Shown here: positions 16,745 to 24,598 of the stretch, piece after piece
How positions within the stretch are numbered: the stretch's first letter is position 1
Layout of the letters: every line of letters starts with the position of its first letter
From: Labilithrix sp.
GTDB taxonomy: Bacteria; Myxococcota; Polyangia; Polyangiales; Polyangiaceae
Reading direction: 5' to 3'
DNA length: 32,132 nucleotides
NCBI GenBank assembly: GCA_028287035.1
Contig: JAQBQL010000247.1
Location: forward strand, 1-32,132
Made by a program: the position numbers and the translations under genes
Notes under the pieces: model-generated
Seen by the model: only the letters and a program-made list of their open reading frames with translations
Databases searched by the model: none
Told to the model about the DNA's origin: nothing

Positions 16745-17390
16745 AGAACGTCCGGCCAGGCGCGCAGAGGTCCTCGGTGCCCTGCGCGTAGTGCTCGTTC
16801 GCGAACTGCGTGAGCGTCGGAAGATCCACGCACGCCGCCTTGTACGTCCACCCCCACGCCACCGCGGCGACCGGAACGTCCAGCTTCGGGTACGGCGCGA
16901 TGACCACGCGCACGCGGATGTCCGGGTCGCACCGCTTGTCGCTCGGGATGGCGTCGCGGACCTTGCGCAGCGCCTCCACCGTGTCCGCGCAGCTCGCCCC
17001 GTCCTCGCACTTGTAGAGGAGGAGCACGGCGCCGTGCTCGAGGCTGTGCACGAGGTACCCGTCGTCGACGGGCGCCGCGTACTCCTGGAAGTTCGCCCAC
17101 ACCGGGTAGTGCGGTCCGCTGGACGGCGGGTTCGAGCTGTACGTGATCGCCGTGCCCTCGGGCACGTGGGTGCCCGCGAGCAGCTCCGGCGTGTCGATCG
17201 TCACGTCGCACGACGCGGCCGGGTGGAGCGGCGCGGGCAGACGCGCCCGATCGATCCCGGCGTCGGCCGCCGATCCGGGAGGCGCGCCCGCGACGGTGTC
17301 GTCACTGCACGCGACAACGAGAGTCGCCGCGAGGAGCCACGCGGAGCCACCGACGATCGCCGAGCGAAGGAGGAGAAAAGGGCGAAGCAC
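16743..17390 (-). CDS. DUF3105-family lipoprotein
   Basis: I chose GTG 17390 (215 residues) because a signal peptide (FLLLRSAIVGGSAWLLAATL) with a VVAC lipobox follows directly. The frame stays open upstream to 17744, but that part has poor coding character. The mature protein carries the DUF3105 signature YSSNPPSSGPHYP, followed by HSLEHGAVLLLYKC and a second cysteine pair (CADTV, KRCDPD). DUF3105 is a family of unknown function found as exported or anchored proteins in bacteria. The conserved His and Cys residues hint at metal or redox chemistry, but nothing is established. The ribosome site is weak, so the exact start is uncertain. Confidence 0.82.
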   Translation of the reverse strand: MLRPFLLLRSAIVGGSAWLLAATLVVACSDDTVAGAPPGSAADAGIDRARLPAPLHPAASCDVTIDTPELLAGTHVPEGTAITYSSNPPSSGPHYPVWANFQEYAAPVDDGYLVHSLEHGAVLLLYKCEDGASCADTVEALRKVRDAIPSDKRCDPDIRVRVVIAPYPKLDVPVAAVAWGWTYKAACVDLPTLTQFANEHYAQGTEDLCAPGRTF

Positions 17391-17908
17391 GCGCGAACGA
17401 TACTGCTGTGCAGCGATCAGCGCGAGCGTGGCAAATGTGTCCGCAGGTGCGAGCGGCGGACCTCGTTGCCAATCGTCGCGCTCACCCCTGTTGCGACGTC
17501 GCGGGTCGACCGTAGAGAGGCTGTCCAGATCGTCGGCGCCACCGTCGCGGTCGCGCTCGCCGTCGCTCGCGTGCGCTCCCGCTCGCGCGTTGCGAGCGTG
17601 CGTGCGCCCGCGAAATTGCGCGTGCGCGATCGATCCGATCTGAAGCGCGTGCATGAGGCGCCCGTATCTCTCCATGGGAGACGACAGGATCGAATGAACA
17701 CGAAAGCGCTCGTCGTGGTGCGCTTCCGATCCAGTCACACGCACCTCTTATGAGTGGACATGACGCACATCGTGGGCCGCATTTTTCGGTGCAAAATCGT
17801 CACACGTGCCCTCGCGCGAGCCATCTCGATCGTGCACATTGGAGTGAGCAGGACGGAGCTCGATCAATCGAGCGGACGCCTGTTACTCGCGTGACCTCCG
17901 ACACCGAA
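17391..17908. other. Long divergent intergenic region (about 520 bp)
   Basis: This is the longest stretch without a convincing gene. It separates the divergent DUF3105 and trypsin-like lipoprotein genes and is visibly less GC-rich than its surroundings, notably at 17750-17910. Frames running through it (extensions of both flanking genes) show irregular composition and no recognisable domain. A 7-bp inverted repeat, CGCTCGC-N5-GCGAGCG, lies at 17580-17598. Promoters for both genes are expected here, but I cannot point to convincing -35/-10 pairs. No tRNA or obvious small-RNA terminator is visible. Confidence 0.6.
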
Positions 17909-18838
17909 ATGACCAAGCGACGCCCTCGACACGCGCCTGCAGGATCCACGATTGGACTCACCACGGCGACGCTCTTCACCGCGGTCACCGCGTGCCTCGC
18001 CCTCTCCGGCGCCGGCTGCGTGAAGCGTACGTCGACGCCCGACTCTGCTGCTCTTCGCGCCGTCGAGCAGGAATCATCCTCCGGCGTCGTAGCCATCGCG
18101 ACGACGATGGCCGACAGCCCGACCCACATCACGCTGTGCAGCGGCGCCCTCGTCGCTCCGAACCTGATCCTGACCGCTCGTCACTGCGTGTCGCGCGCGG
18201 TCACCGCGACGCCCTCGTGCGATGCGCGCGGTCGCTCGCACAACGGCGATCACCTCGCCGAGGACGTCGACCCCGCTTCGATTGCCATCTACACGGGCGC
18301 GCACGTGCGTCCCGACGTCGACGTTCCGGTGGCTCGCGCGGTGCGCACGCTCCACCCGACCGGCCAGGTCCTGTGCGATGCCGACGTGGCGTTCCTCGTC
18401 CTCGACCGGCCGATCCAGAACGCGAACATCCTCACCATGCGTCTCCATGGCCCCGTCGAGACGGGCGACTCGATCATGCCGGTCGGCTTCGGCGGCGGCG
18501 TGCAGAACGTGGTCGGGCTCAAGGTGGCGCGCGCGAAGAGCACCGTCCTCGCGACCGGCCCCAGCGCCAACGCGGCGACCGGCGCGGTCCTCGGCCCGCG
18601 CGAGTTCGAGGTCGACCGCGCGACGTGCCGCGGCGACTCGGGCGGCCCCGCAATCGATGTCATGACCGGAGAGATCGTGGGCATCGTCTCCCGCGGCGGA
18701 AGCTGCTCGGCGAACGGCAACCACGTCTACACGCGCGTCGATGCCTACAAGCGTCTCGCGCAGGCCGCCTTCTCGGCGGCTGTCCGTGAGCCGAACGTCG
18801 CCGCGCGCGACCTGCCGGTCCACGACCTCGCGCCCTGA
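17909..18838 (+). CDS. Trypsin-like (S1) serine protease lipoprotein
   Basis: ATG 17909 (309 residues) is preferred over upstream in-frame starts because a basic n-region, a hydrophobic core and a lipobox LSGAGC (Cys37) follow. The chymotrypsin-fold catalytic triad is complete: LTARHC (His92), DADVAFLVL (Asp159) and CRGDSGGP (Ser244). VVAIATT, at the mature start, takes the place of the usual IVGG segment. Cysteines near the catalytic His and Ser suggest disulfides. It should be an active endoprotease on the cell surface or in the periplasm. The ribosome site before ATG 17909 is weak, and GTG 17891 is an alternative start. Confidence 0.9.
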   Translation: MTKRRPRHAPAGSTIGLTTATLFTAVTACLALSGAGCVKRTSTPDSAALRAVEQESSSGVVAIATTMADSPTHITLCSGALVAPNLILTARHCVSRAVTATPSCDARGRSHNGDHLAEDVDPASIAIYTGAHVRPDVDVPVARAVRTLHPTGQVLCDADVAFLVLDRPIQNANILTMRLHGPVETGDSIMPVGFGGGVQNVVGLKVARAKSTVLATGPSANAATGAVLGPREFEVDRATCRGDSGGPAIDVMTGEIVGIVSRGGSCSANGNHVYTRVDAYKRLAQAAFSAAVREPNVAARDLPVHDLAP

Positions 18839-18851
18839 GCGGCGGGGCTCA
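18836..18851. terminator. Weak convergent hairpin
   Basis: TGAGC and GCTCA form a 5-bp stem around a 6-base loop exactly between two convergent genes, using the stop codons themselves. It is short and lacks a T-tract, so it is only a candidate. Confidence 0.25.
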
Positions 18852-19700
18852 CGCGCCGGGCTTCTTCGGGGAGAGGCCCAGCTCCTTCATCACTGCCTGG
18901 AGGTCTTCCCAGGCCTGCTTCTTCGCCTCGAACTGCTGCGCGCTCGGGCGGAGCAGGTACGAAGGATGGAACGTCGGCATCACCGGGACCTTGCCGCGAT
19001 AGAGCTTCCACTGACCACGCATCTTCGTGATGCCGAGCGTCGTGCCGAGCAGCGCGCCCACCGCGGTGTTGCCGAGCGCGACGATGACCTTCGGCTCGAG
19101 CGTCTCCAGCTGCTCGTGGAGATACGGCATGCAGGTCTCGATCTCGGCGGGCTCGGGCTTCCGGTTCCCGGGCGGGCGGCACTTGATGATGTTCGCGACG
19201 TACACGTCCTTCGCGGGATCCATGCCCATCGCGCCGATCATGCGGTCGAGCAGCTGACCGGCGCGGCCGACGAACGGAAGGCCCTGCTCGTCCTCGTCGG
19301 CGCCCGGGGCCTCGCCGATGAACACGAGCTTCGCGTCGGCGCTGCCGCGGGAGACGACCGTGTTCGTGCGCGTCTTTCCGAGCTCGCACTTCTGACACGT
19401 CGCGATCTCGGCCGCGATGACGTCGAGCGGGCGAGCCGGGGCGCGTGCGGGGCGCAGCGCGGGCGCGACCTGGGCCGGCACGAGGATGGGCGCCTCCACG
19501 ACGACCGGCGCCGGCGCACGCTCCTGGATCGCCGCGGGTGCGGCGCTCGTCTCGGGCGGAGCCACGACGGCCGAGCGCGGCCGCCGCGGGATGCCGACGG
19601 CGCCCGTGTCCTGCTGCCACTCGAGGTAGGCGCGCAGTGAAGCGGCGACGCTGGCGAGCTCGTCCCGCAGCTCGGCGCGAGGATCGTCGTGCTCGCTCAT
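18849..19700 (-). CDS. Family 4 uracil-DNA glycosylase (Fe-S)
   Basis: The 283-residue protein starts at ATG 19700. An extra N-terminal region (1-90) is Ala/Pro-rich and not part of the enzyme. The UDG domain follows: [11 protein letters not shown] (Cys102, Cys105), [20 protein letters not shown] (active-site GEAPG at 129-133), [15 protein letters not shown]...ETC (Cys174, Cys190) and the late motif FHPSYLLR (244-251). The four cysteines are spaced as expected for the 4Fe-4S cluster of family 4 enzymes. It removes uracil from DNA, which matters in a GC-rich genome prone to cytosine deamination. It starts 7 bp after the TonB gene's stop, at the end of the minus-strand array. Confidence 0.95.
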   Translation of the reverse strand: MSEHDDPRAELRDELASVAASLRAYLEWQQDTGAVGIPRRPRSAVVAPPETSAAPAAIQERAPAPVVVEAPILVPAQVAPALRPARAPARPLDVIAAEIATCQKCELGKTRTNTVVSRGSADAKLVFIGEAPGADEDEQGLPFVGRAGQLLDRMIGAMGMDPAKDVYVANIIKCRPPGNRKPEPAEIETCMPYLHEQLETLEPKVIVALGNTAVGALLGTTLGITKMRGQWKLYRGKVPVMPTFHPSYLLRPSAQQFEAKKQAWEDLQAVMKELGLSPKKPGA

Positions 19701-19707
19701 CGCGTCC

Positions 19708-20634
19708 TCACCGGCTGAACTTGAAGCGGACGCGGTACGTGCCGGGCATCGGCACGCCGTCCACGTTGAGGGCCGCGTCGTACTTCTCGCGCATCGCGCA
19801 CTTCTTCGCCTCGCGACCGAAGCCGTGGCCGGGGTCGGTGGTGATCGCGACGGACTCGGCGCGCCCGTCCGGGCTCACCTTCACGTCGATGCCGACCACC
19901 GCCTCGTCGATCTGGTCGGCGTCGGCCTCCGCAGGAAACGGGCACCGCTCGAGGTTCGAGAGGTTCAGGATGCGCGCCGCGCGCGAGCGGTCGACGCGGG
20001 GTGCCGCGGTCGTGCCGGTGCCGCCCGGCGTGCCCGTCGCCACCGCGCCTGCGTTCTGAGTCGCGACCTTGGCCGTGCCGCCTCGCTGCGTGACGCCGCC
20101 CACCGCCGTCTCGGCGTTGCCGGTGACGAACGTGTTGGCGGTGAGGTCGAGGGGCTCCTCCTTCGCGGGCTCCTGCGTGAGCACCTTCGCGGCGTCGGCG
20201 GCCGCGGGCGGCGGGGGCGGCGGCTCGTCCTTCGGCGCCTTCGTGACGGGCGGCGGCGGCGTCTCGTCCTTCGGGGGCTCCGGCGGGGGAGGGGGCGGCT
20301 CTTCCGGCTTCTCCGGTTGCTTCACCTCGACCTCGTACGTCTGCGCGAGTCGGCTCGCGACCTCGCTGCGCACGTCACGGGCCCATGCCGCGAAGGCGTG
20401 CAGCACCGCGGCCTCGACTGCTCCGACCGCCGCGCCGGCGTGAACCGAGACCGCCAGCACCGCCGCCGCGACCATCACGGCGACCGGGATGCGCGGACCC
20501 ATGCCGAGGACGCCCGCGAACGGGTCACGCTGCCTGCTCTCGCCTCCCGGGACGCCCGCGCCGCCCACCGCGCTCGCTGCGCGCGCTGCCGCTCGCTTCG
20601 CCTTGCCGTGGGTGGTGCTGCTCGAGCGGCTCAT
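19708..20634 (-). CDS. TonB-family energy transducer
   Basis: The 308-residue protein starts at ATG 20634. It has a basic, Ala/Ser-rich cytoplasmic N-terminus of about 45 residues and one TM helix (about 47-72). A periplasm-spanning Pro/Glu/Lys-rich stretch follows (about 108-150, with runs such as EEPPPPPPEPPKDE). The C-terminal domain ends with VGIDVKVSPDGRAESVAI and GTYRVRFKFSR, like the beta-strands of TonB/AgmX-type proteins. It follows ExbD by 48 bp. The three genes form one proton-motive-force transduction set that powers outer-membrane processes. The outer-membrane partner is not in this window. The architecture is clear; the specific receptor is unknown. Confidence 0.87.
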   Translation of the reverse strand: MSRSSSTTHGKAKRAAARAASAVGGAGVPGGESRQRDPFAGVLGMGPRIPVAVMVAAAVLAVSVHAGAAVGAVEAAVLHAFAAWARDVRSEVASRLAQTYEVEVKQPEKPEEPPPPPPEPPKDETPPPPVTKAPKDEPPPPPPAAADAAKVLTQEPAKEEPLDLTANTFVTGNAETAVGGVTQRGGTAKVATQNAGAVATGTPGGTGTTAAPRVDRSRAARILNLSNLERCPFPAEADADQIDEAVVGIDVKVSPDGRAESVAITTDPGHGFGREAKKCAMREKYDAALNVDGVPMPGTYRVRFKFSR

Positions 20635-20682
20635 GGGTACTGCGTTCCTGGCGAGTAAGAGGTCAGGCCGTGGCGCGGCTCT

Positions 20683-21135
20683 TCACTTCGGGGGCGCGGG
20701 CGCGAGCGCCGGCGTGCCGGGCACTCCCGGGGCCACGGGCGAGACGCCGAAGGCGATCTTCCCGACCTGCGCCTGCTTCAGCAGGTCGAGCACGTGGATG
20801 ACGCGTCCGTGCGGGACCGCGCTGTCGGCCTTGATGATGGCGCGCAGCTCGTTGTTCTTCTCGTGAGCGGCCCTGGCCTGCGCGAGGATCACGTCGTCGC
20901 TGGGGACGGTCTTGTTGTCGATCTGGGTCGTGCCGTCGGCGGCGAGGACGATGCTGAACACCGTCTGCACGTCGGAGCCGGAGGCCGCCTTCGGCAGATC
21001 GAGCGGCACCGACTTCGAGACGATGAGCTTCGCCGTCACCATGAAGATGATGAGGAGCACGAGCATGATGTCGACGAGCGGGGTGACGTTGATCCCCGTG
21101 ATCGACTCCGCGTTCTCGTCTGCGCCGCCCGCCAT
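20683..21135 (-). CDS. exbD: ExbD/TolR biopolymer transport protein
   Basis: The 150-residue protein starts at ATG 21135, sharing one base with the exbB stop (TGATG), so the two are translationally coupled. A single TM helix with INVTPLVDIMLVLLIIFMV contains the membrane-embedded Asp22 needed for proton coupling. The periplasmic domain (about 45-135) is of the ExbD/TolR type. The tail is Pro/Ala-rich (VAPGVPGTPALAPAPPK) and longer than usual. It pairs with ExbB as the motor for the adjacent TonB. TolR is the alternative name, but the adjacent tonB favours ExbD. Confidence 0.93.
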   Translation of the reverse strand: MAGGADENAESITGINVTPLVDIMLVLLIIFMVTAKLIVSKSVPLDLPKAASGSDVQTVFSIVLAADGTTQIDNKTVPSDDVILAQARAAHEKNNELRAIIKADSAVPHGRVIHVLDLLKQAQVGKIAFGVSPVAPGVPGTPALAPAPPK

Positions 21136-21890
21136 CAGTTACCGTCCGCGTCCTTGGGGGTGCGCGAAGCCTTGCTCGGGCGATCGCCGCGCGCCGCCGC
21201 CGTCTCGATGACGGCCTCGACGTCGGGAGCGTTCACGCCCGTCGCCTTGAGATGGGCGAGGAGCACGTGGCTCAGCGCGTCGGTGTTGGCGAGCGTCGTG
21301 CGGACCACGCGCTGGAACCAGTTGAAGGCCGCGACCGCCGGGATGGCGACGACGAGACCGACCGCCGTGGCGACGAGCGCCTCGGAGATGTTCGTCATGA
21401 CCGCCTCGGGGGCGACGTTGGTGGCCGCAGCGGCGACGCCGGCGCCGGCGCCCTTCTGCTTGCCGAGCTCGTCGAACGCGCCGACGATTCCGATGACGGT
21501 TCCGAGGAGGCCGAGGAACGGAGCGTTGTTCCCGAGCGTCCCGAGGAACGTGAGGCGCTTCTCGAGCTTCAGCTTCTGGAGCGCGCTCGCGCCGAGCATC
21601 GCCTCCTCCGCCGCGTCCGGGCCCATGCCAGCCTCGACGATGCCGGCGATGACGACCGCCGCCTCGGCGCTGGGGGATGCCTCGAGACGCTTGCGCGCCC
21701 CGTCCAGGTCGCCGGCGCGGAGCAGGCGACCGAGATCGCGCATCAGCCCGGCCACGTCGTCACGGAGCGACCAGTACAGCCAGGCCCGCTCGAGCATGAT
21801 CGCGAGAGACACGACACTGAGGACCAACATCAAGACGAGGACCCAGGCGGACCCGAGTCCGACCATCGCGCTCTTCACTCTCTCGATCAT
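21135..21890 (-). CDS. exbB: MotA/TolQ/ExbB proton channel protein
   Basis: This 251-residue protein overlaps the end of truD by 4 bp (ATGA). TM1 lies at about 14-38 (VLVLMLVLSVVSLAIMLE), with a cytoplasmic loop after it. TM2 is at about 134-158 (NAPFLGLLGTVIGIVGAF) and TM3 at about 186-210 (ALVATAVGLVVAIPAVAAFN). The GLLGTVxGI and TAxGLxVAIPA motifs are diagnostic of the ExbB/TolQ family. It forms the inner-membrane channel with ExbD. Being coupled to truD means that, without an internal promoter, its expression follows tRNA-modification gene transcription. See the embedded-site entry inside truD. Confidence 0.94.
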   Translation of the reverse strand: MIERVKSAMVGLGSAWVLVLMLVLSVVSLAIMLERAWLYWSLRDDVAGLMRDLGRLLRAGDLDGARKRLEASPSAEAAVVIAGIVEAGMGPDAAEEAMLGASALQKLKLEKRLTFLGTLGNNAPFLGLLGTVIGIVGAFDELGKQKGAGAGVAAAATNVAPEAVMTNISEALVATAVGLVVAIPAVAAFNWFQRVVRTTLANTDALSHVLLAHLKATGVNAPDVEAVIETAAARGDRPSKASRTPKDADGN

Positions 21891-23005
21891 TCTTCCTCTG
21901 CTCGTGTGCCGATCGGCTCGCTGGAGCCGCTCGTGCTGCCATCACGCGATGCGTCGACGATGTCGAATGCATGCGCGAGAACGGTGGTCGCGTAGGCACC
22001 TTTGGGTAGCACGAAACTTACCCGCAGGGCGCGCCCTTGTTCCCGATTGTCAATTTCAACAGCGCCCGAAGGCTCAGTACTATTGAGGACTTCTGCAACT
22101 GTACAGCCGGTGACGCGCAGCCGCAGGGCGCGCCGCGTGCCTTCTCCCAGCGATCGCGCGCGTTTGAGGTCGATGCCCTCGAGCAGCGGTGCGCTCAGCC
22201 GTTCCTCGAGCGCCTTCGGCTCACCTTCGGGCCACCGCATCTTGTCACCGATGATGGGACCGGTAGGGCTGAGCTCTCCGCGCTCGGCGCGCGCGACGTC
22301 CGCGTCGACGTCCGTGCAGAGGAAGAGGCCGCCGGTGTCCTCCTTCTTCAGCAGGTCGCCCGCGACCGGCGTTCGCCACGTTCCGTCGGCGACGCGGGCG
22401 TCGAGGACGGCGTTGAAGATCGCCGACTGAAGCGCCGAGAAGTGGAAGCGCCGCAGGCGGGGATCGTTCGGCGCGCGCTCCTTGCCGGTCATCCAGGCGC
22501 GGGCGCGCTCGGCGTTGTCGCCCTCGCGACCGAAGCGCTGCACGCCGAACGCGTTGGGCACCCCTTCGCGCTCGAACTTCGCGATCTGCTCGAGCACCCG
22601 GGCGAGGCCGTCGGCCGGCACGTCGCGGACGACGATGTCGAAGCGATTGCCCTTCAGGTGGCCGGTCTTCAGCTTGTTGCCGTGCCGGCGGGCGTCGAGC
22701 ACCTTGATGCCCTCGATCTCGAGGGCCTTGGCTCGCTCCTCGATCGCCGGGTCCTTGGGCGGCGTGGGCACGCTCACCCACTGCGTCGTGACCGCCACCT
22801 TGTCCTTCATGCCGGCGATGCCGACGTCGCGCATCTCGATGCCGAGCGCCTTCGTGATCGCGCGCACCGCCGCGTCGGTGGTCAGCCCGCGCTTCTCGAA
22901 CCGCAGGAAGAGGTGCGTGCCCTCGCCGCTCGGCTCGTAGGCGGGGATCTCCTCGACGACGAAGTCCTCGGGAGCACTCTTTATCCGTCCACTAGGGAGC
23001 GTCAT
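21887..23005 (-). CDS. truD: tRNA pseudouridine(13) synthase TruD
   Basis: The 372-residue protein starts at ATG 23005. TruD signatures are present: PEDFVVEEIP near the N-terminus, GMKDKVAVTTQ (65-75) with catalytic Asp68, NRFDIVVR, and NAFGVQRFG at about 159. It isomerises U13 in tRNA-Glu in the cytoplasm. Length matches the family (about 350-380). The last 70 or so codons (21887-22112) switch from GC-ending to AT-ending codons, unlike the rest of the gene and its neighbours. That region also carries dyad symmetries. The 3' end overlaps exbB by 4 bp, and the start lies 14 bp after the HAD gene's stop. Confidence 0.95.
   Translation of the reverse strand: MTLPSGRIKSAPEDFVVEEIPAYEPSGEGTHLFLRFEKRGLTTDAAVRAITKALGIEMRDVGIAGMKDKVAVTTQWVSVPTPPKDPAIEERAKALEIEGIKVLDARRHGNKLKTGHLKGNRFDIVVRDVPADGLARVLEQIAKFEREGVPNAFGVQRFGREGDNAERARAWMTGKERAPNDPRLRRFHFSALQSAIFNAVLDARVADGTWRTPVAGDLLKKEDTGGLFLCTDVDADVARAERGELSPTGPIIGDKMRWPEGEPKALEERLSAPLLEGIDLKRARSLGEGTRRALRLRVTGCTVAEVLNSTEPSGAVEIDNREQGRALRVSFVLPKGAYATTVLAHAFDIVDASRDGSTSGSSEPIGTRAEEE
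22073..22106. promoter_or_regulatory. Dyad symmetries embedded in 3' part of truD, upstream of exbB
   Basis: Two dyads sit close together in the coding sequence: the imperfect CTCAGTACTATTGAG (22073-22087, 7-bp arms with one mismatch) and the perfect CTGTACAG (22099-22106). They lie about 180-215 bp upstream of the exbB start, inside a patch of AT-ending codons. A consensus-like -35 TTGACA (minus strand, 22053-22048) follows, but no good -10 stands 17 bp downstream. A regulatory site for exbB-exbD-tonB is a hypothesis only. Confidence 0.3.
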
Positions 23006-23019
23006 TGCCCCCCGGGTTA

Positions 23020-24567
23020 CTACATCCCGATCTCGTGAGCCATCACGTCGCGCGGGCTACGGAAGGTCTGCTGCGGCGAATACGCGAGAAAGTTCGAGAC
23101 CCTGGAGGTGTAGAGGCAGGCGTATTCGTCCACCTGTTTGCCGAAGCTCGATTGCTCGGCGCCCTCCTTGAGGAGCGAGCCCCAGTAAGGGTGGAACCGG
23201 AGATCGATGCGGCGCTCCATCGACGTGATCTCGGCGTCGATCTGGCGGAGCTTGCCGCGGATGCGCTCGACGGCGCGCTTGAACCGCATGCGCTCGGCGT
23301 CGAGGTCGGTGGTGGGCGTCCCGTTCGCCTTGGCCCCGGTCGCGTGCTCGATGTGCCGTGAGATCTCCTTGATGCGAGCCTGGTAGTAGCGGAGATCGTC
23401 CTCGAGGTGCTCGCGCTGGTCGTCGAGGATCTCGATCGCGCTGAAGTCCTCCTTGCACGACTCGTAGGCGGCGATCTCGGTCTCGAGCTCCTGCATGATC
23501 ATCACGGTCCGCCAGGCGCTGTCCTTCTTGGAGCGCAGGATGTCGCCGTAGATGTGGTCGCCGACGTAGAGCACCTCGTCGCCCGTCGCGCCCAGCATGC
23601 GCTCGACGTCGACGAGGTTGCCGCCCTCGTAGATCTTGCCGCGCTCGAGCGGCGCCGACGCCGGCTTCGTCGAATCGCCGTCGCGCTCGAGGAGCGGGCG
23701 GCGCTCGGTGAAGAAGATCGGCTTGGTGGCCGCGACGATGACGACGTCGAAGAAGTTCCGCCAGTGCGGGTACTCGCTCATCGCGCCTCCGAGGAGGTAC
23801 GTCATCATCTTCTCGGTGTACTCGGCGCGCGAGTTCGTGAGCAGGAACAGCTTCTTGCCGGCGCTCCGCAGCTTGTGGAGCGCGGGCGCGAGGTTCGGAT
23901 CGCGGTGGACGAAGTGCGGGAGGTTCGAGGAGACCTCGTTCAGGATCGTGCCGTCACGGTGCGCCTCGTCGATGCACTCACGGATGTCCGTGAAGAGCTT
24001 CGAGTAGTCGATCGCGTAGCCCTTCTTCTCCATCGCATCGACGAGCGCCGCGTACGTGGCGACCTCGCTGAGCGCGTAGAGCGTGTCGATCCAGTGGTAG
24101 CGCGGCGTCGCCGGCCGGATCTTCTTCGAGTGATAGAGCGTGCGAAGCTCCTCTTTCGTGAGCTCGCGGAAGCCGTGGTAGCCCTTGTGGACGTGCTTGT
24201 AGCGGTCCATCTTGAGGACGTGCCCGAAGCGCTTGTCGATGAGCAGCCCGCGCACCGGGAACTGCGTCGACACCGGCACGGTCTGGATGAAGTCCGGGTA
24301 CCCGCGCTTGATCAGCTTGGCGATCGTCGCGCGGATCGACAGATCATCCATCGCGGGCTGATCGTAGATCGCCAGCGTGTAATCCATGTCGAAGCCGATC
24401 CACGAGATGCCGGACAGCTTCAGGTTCCGGTTGCAGAAGACGCGGGAAGGCCGCGCGATCCCCGGACCCGGCGCGCGTGCCGCGAAGTCGTCGAGGGGGA
24501 GGGGAAGCTGCTGCGTGTGCTGCGGGGGCGCTTCGCTGTGCGATGCCGACACTTGATCCGTGATCAT
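23020..24567 (-). CDS. HAD-superfamily 5'-nucleotidase (cN-II / IMP-GMP-specific type)
   Basis: The 515-residue protein starts at ATG 24567. HAD motif I, GFDMDYTLA (Asp60 nucleophile, Asp62), is in the exact form seen in cytosolic purine 5'-nucleotidases. LLTNSRAEYTEKMM is motif II, ATKPIFF supplies the motif III lysine, and YVGDHIYGDIL (about 334-344) is motif IV. Residues 370-440 are charged and predicted coiled-coil (DDLRYYQARIKEISRHIEH, then ERIRGKLRQIDAEITSMERR). The family dephosphorylates IMP/GMP and is best known in animals, with bacterial members described in, for example, Legionella. The N-terminal 40 residues are disordered-looking. It sits between the diiron protein and truD on the same strand. 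Confidence 0.92.
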   Translation of the reverse strand: MITDQVSASHSEAPPQHTQQLPLPLDDFAARAPGPGIARPSRVFCNRNLKLSGISWIGFDMDYTLAIYDQPAMDDLSIRATIAKLIKRGYPDFIQTVPVSTQFPVRGLLIDKRFGHVLKMDRYKHVHKGYHGFRELTKEELRTLYHSKKIRPATPRYHWIDTLYALSEVATYAALVDAMEKKGYAIDYSKLFTDIRECIDEAHRDGTILNEVSSNLPHFVHRDPNLAPALHKLRSAGKKLFLLTNSRAEYTEKMMTYLLGGAMSEYPHWRNFFDVVIVAATKPIFFTERRPLLERDGDSTKPASAPLERGKIYEGGNLVDVERMLGATGDEVLYVGDHIYGDILRSKKDSAWRTVMIMQELETEIAAYESCKEDFSAIEILDDQREHLEDDLRYYQARIKEISRHIEHATGAKANGTPTTDLDAERMRFKRAVERIRGKLRQIDAEITSMERRIDLRFHPYWGSLLKEGAEQSSFGKQVDEYACLYTSRVSNFLAYSPQQTFRSPRDVMAHEIGM

Positions 24568-24598
24568 TCCACGCCCGCGGGGGCAGTAGCAACCCCCG

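Noticed and set aside
22025..22053. A sigma-70-like promoter from the TTGACA box in truD
   Set aside because: The hexamer 17 bp downstream (minus strand) is GCCCTG, not a -10. I keep only the regional finding.
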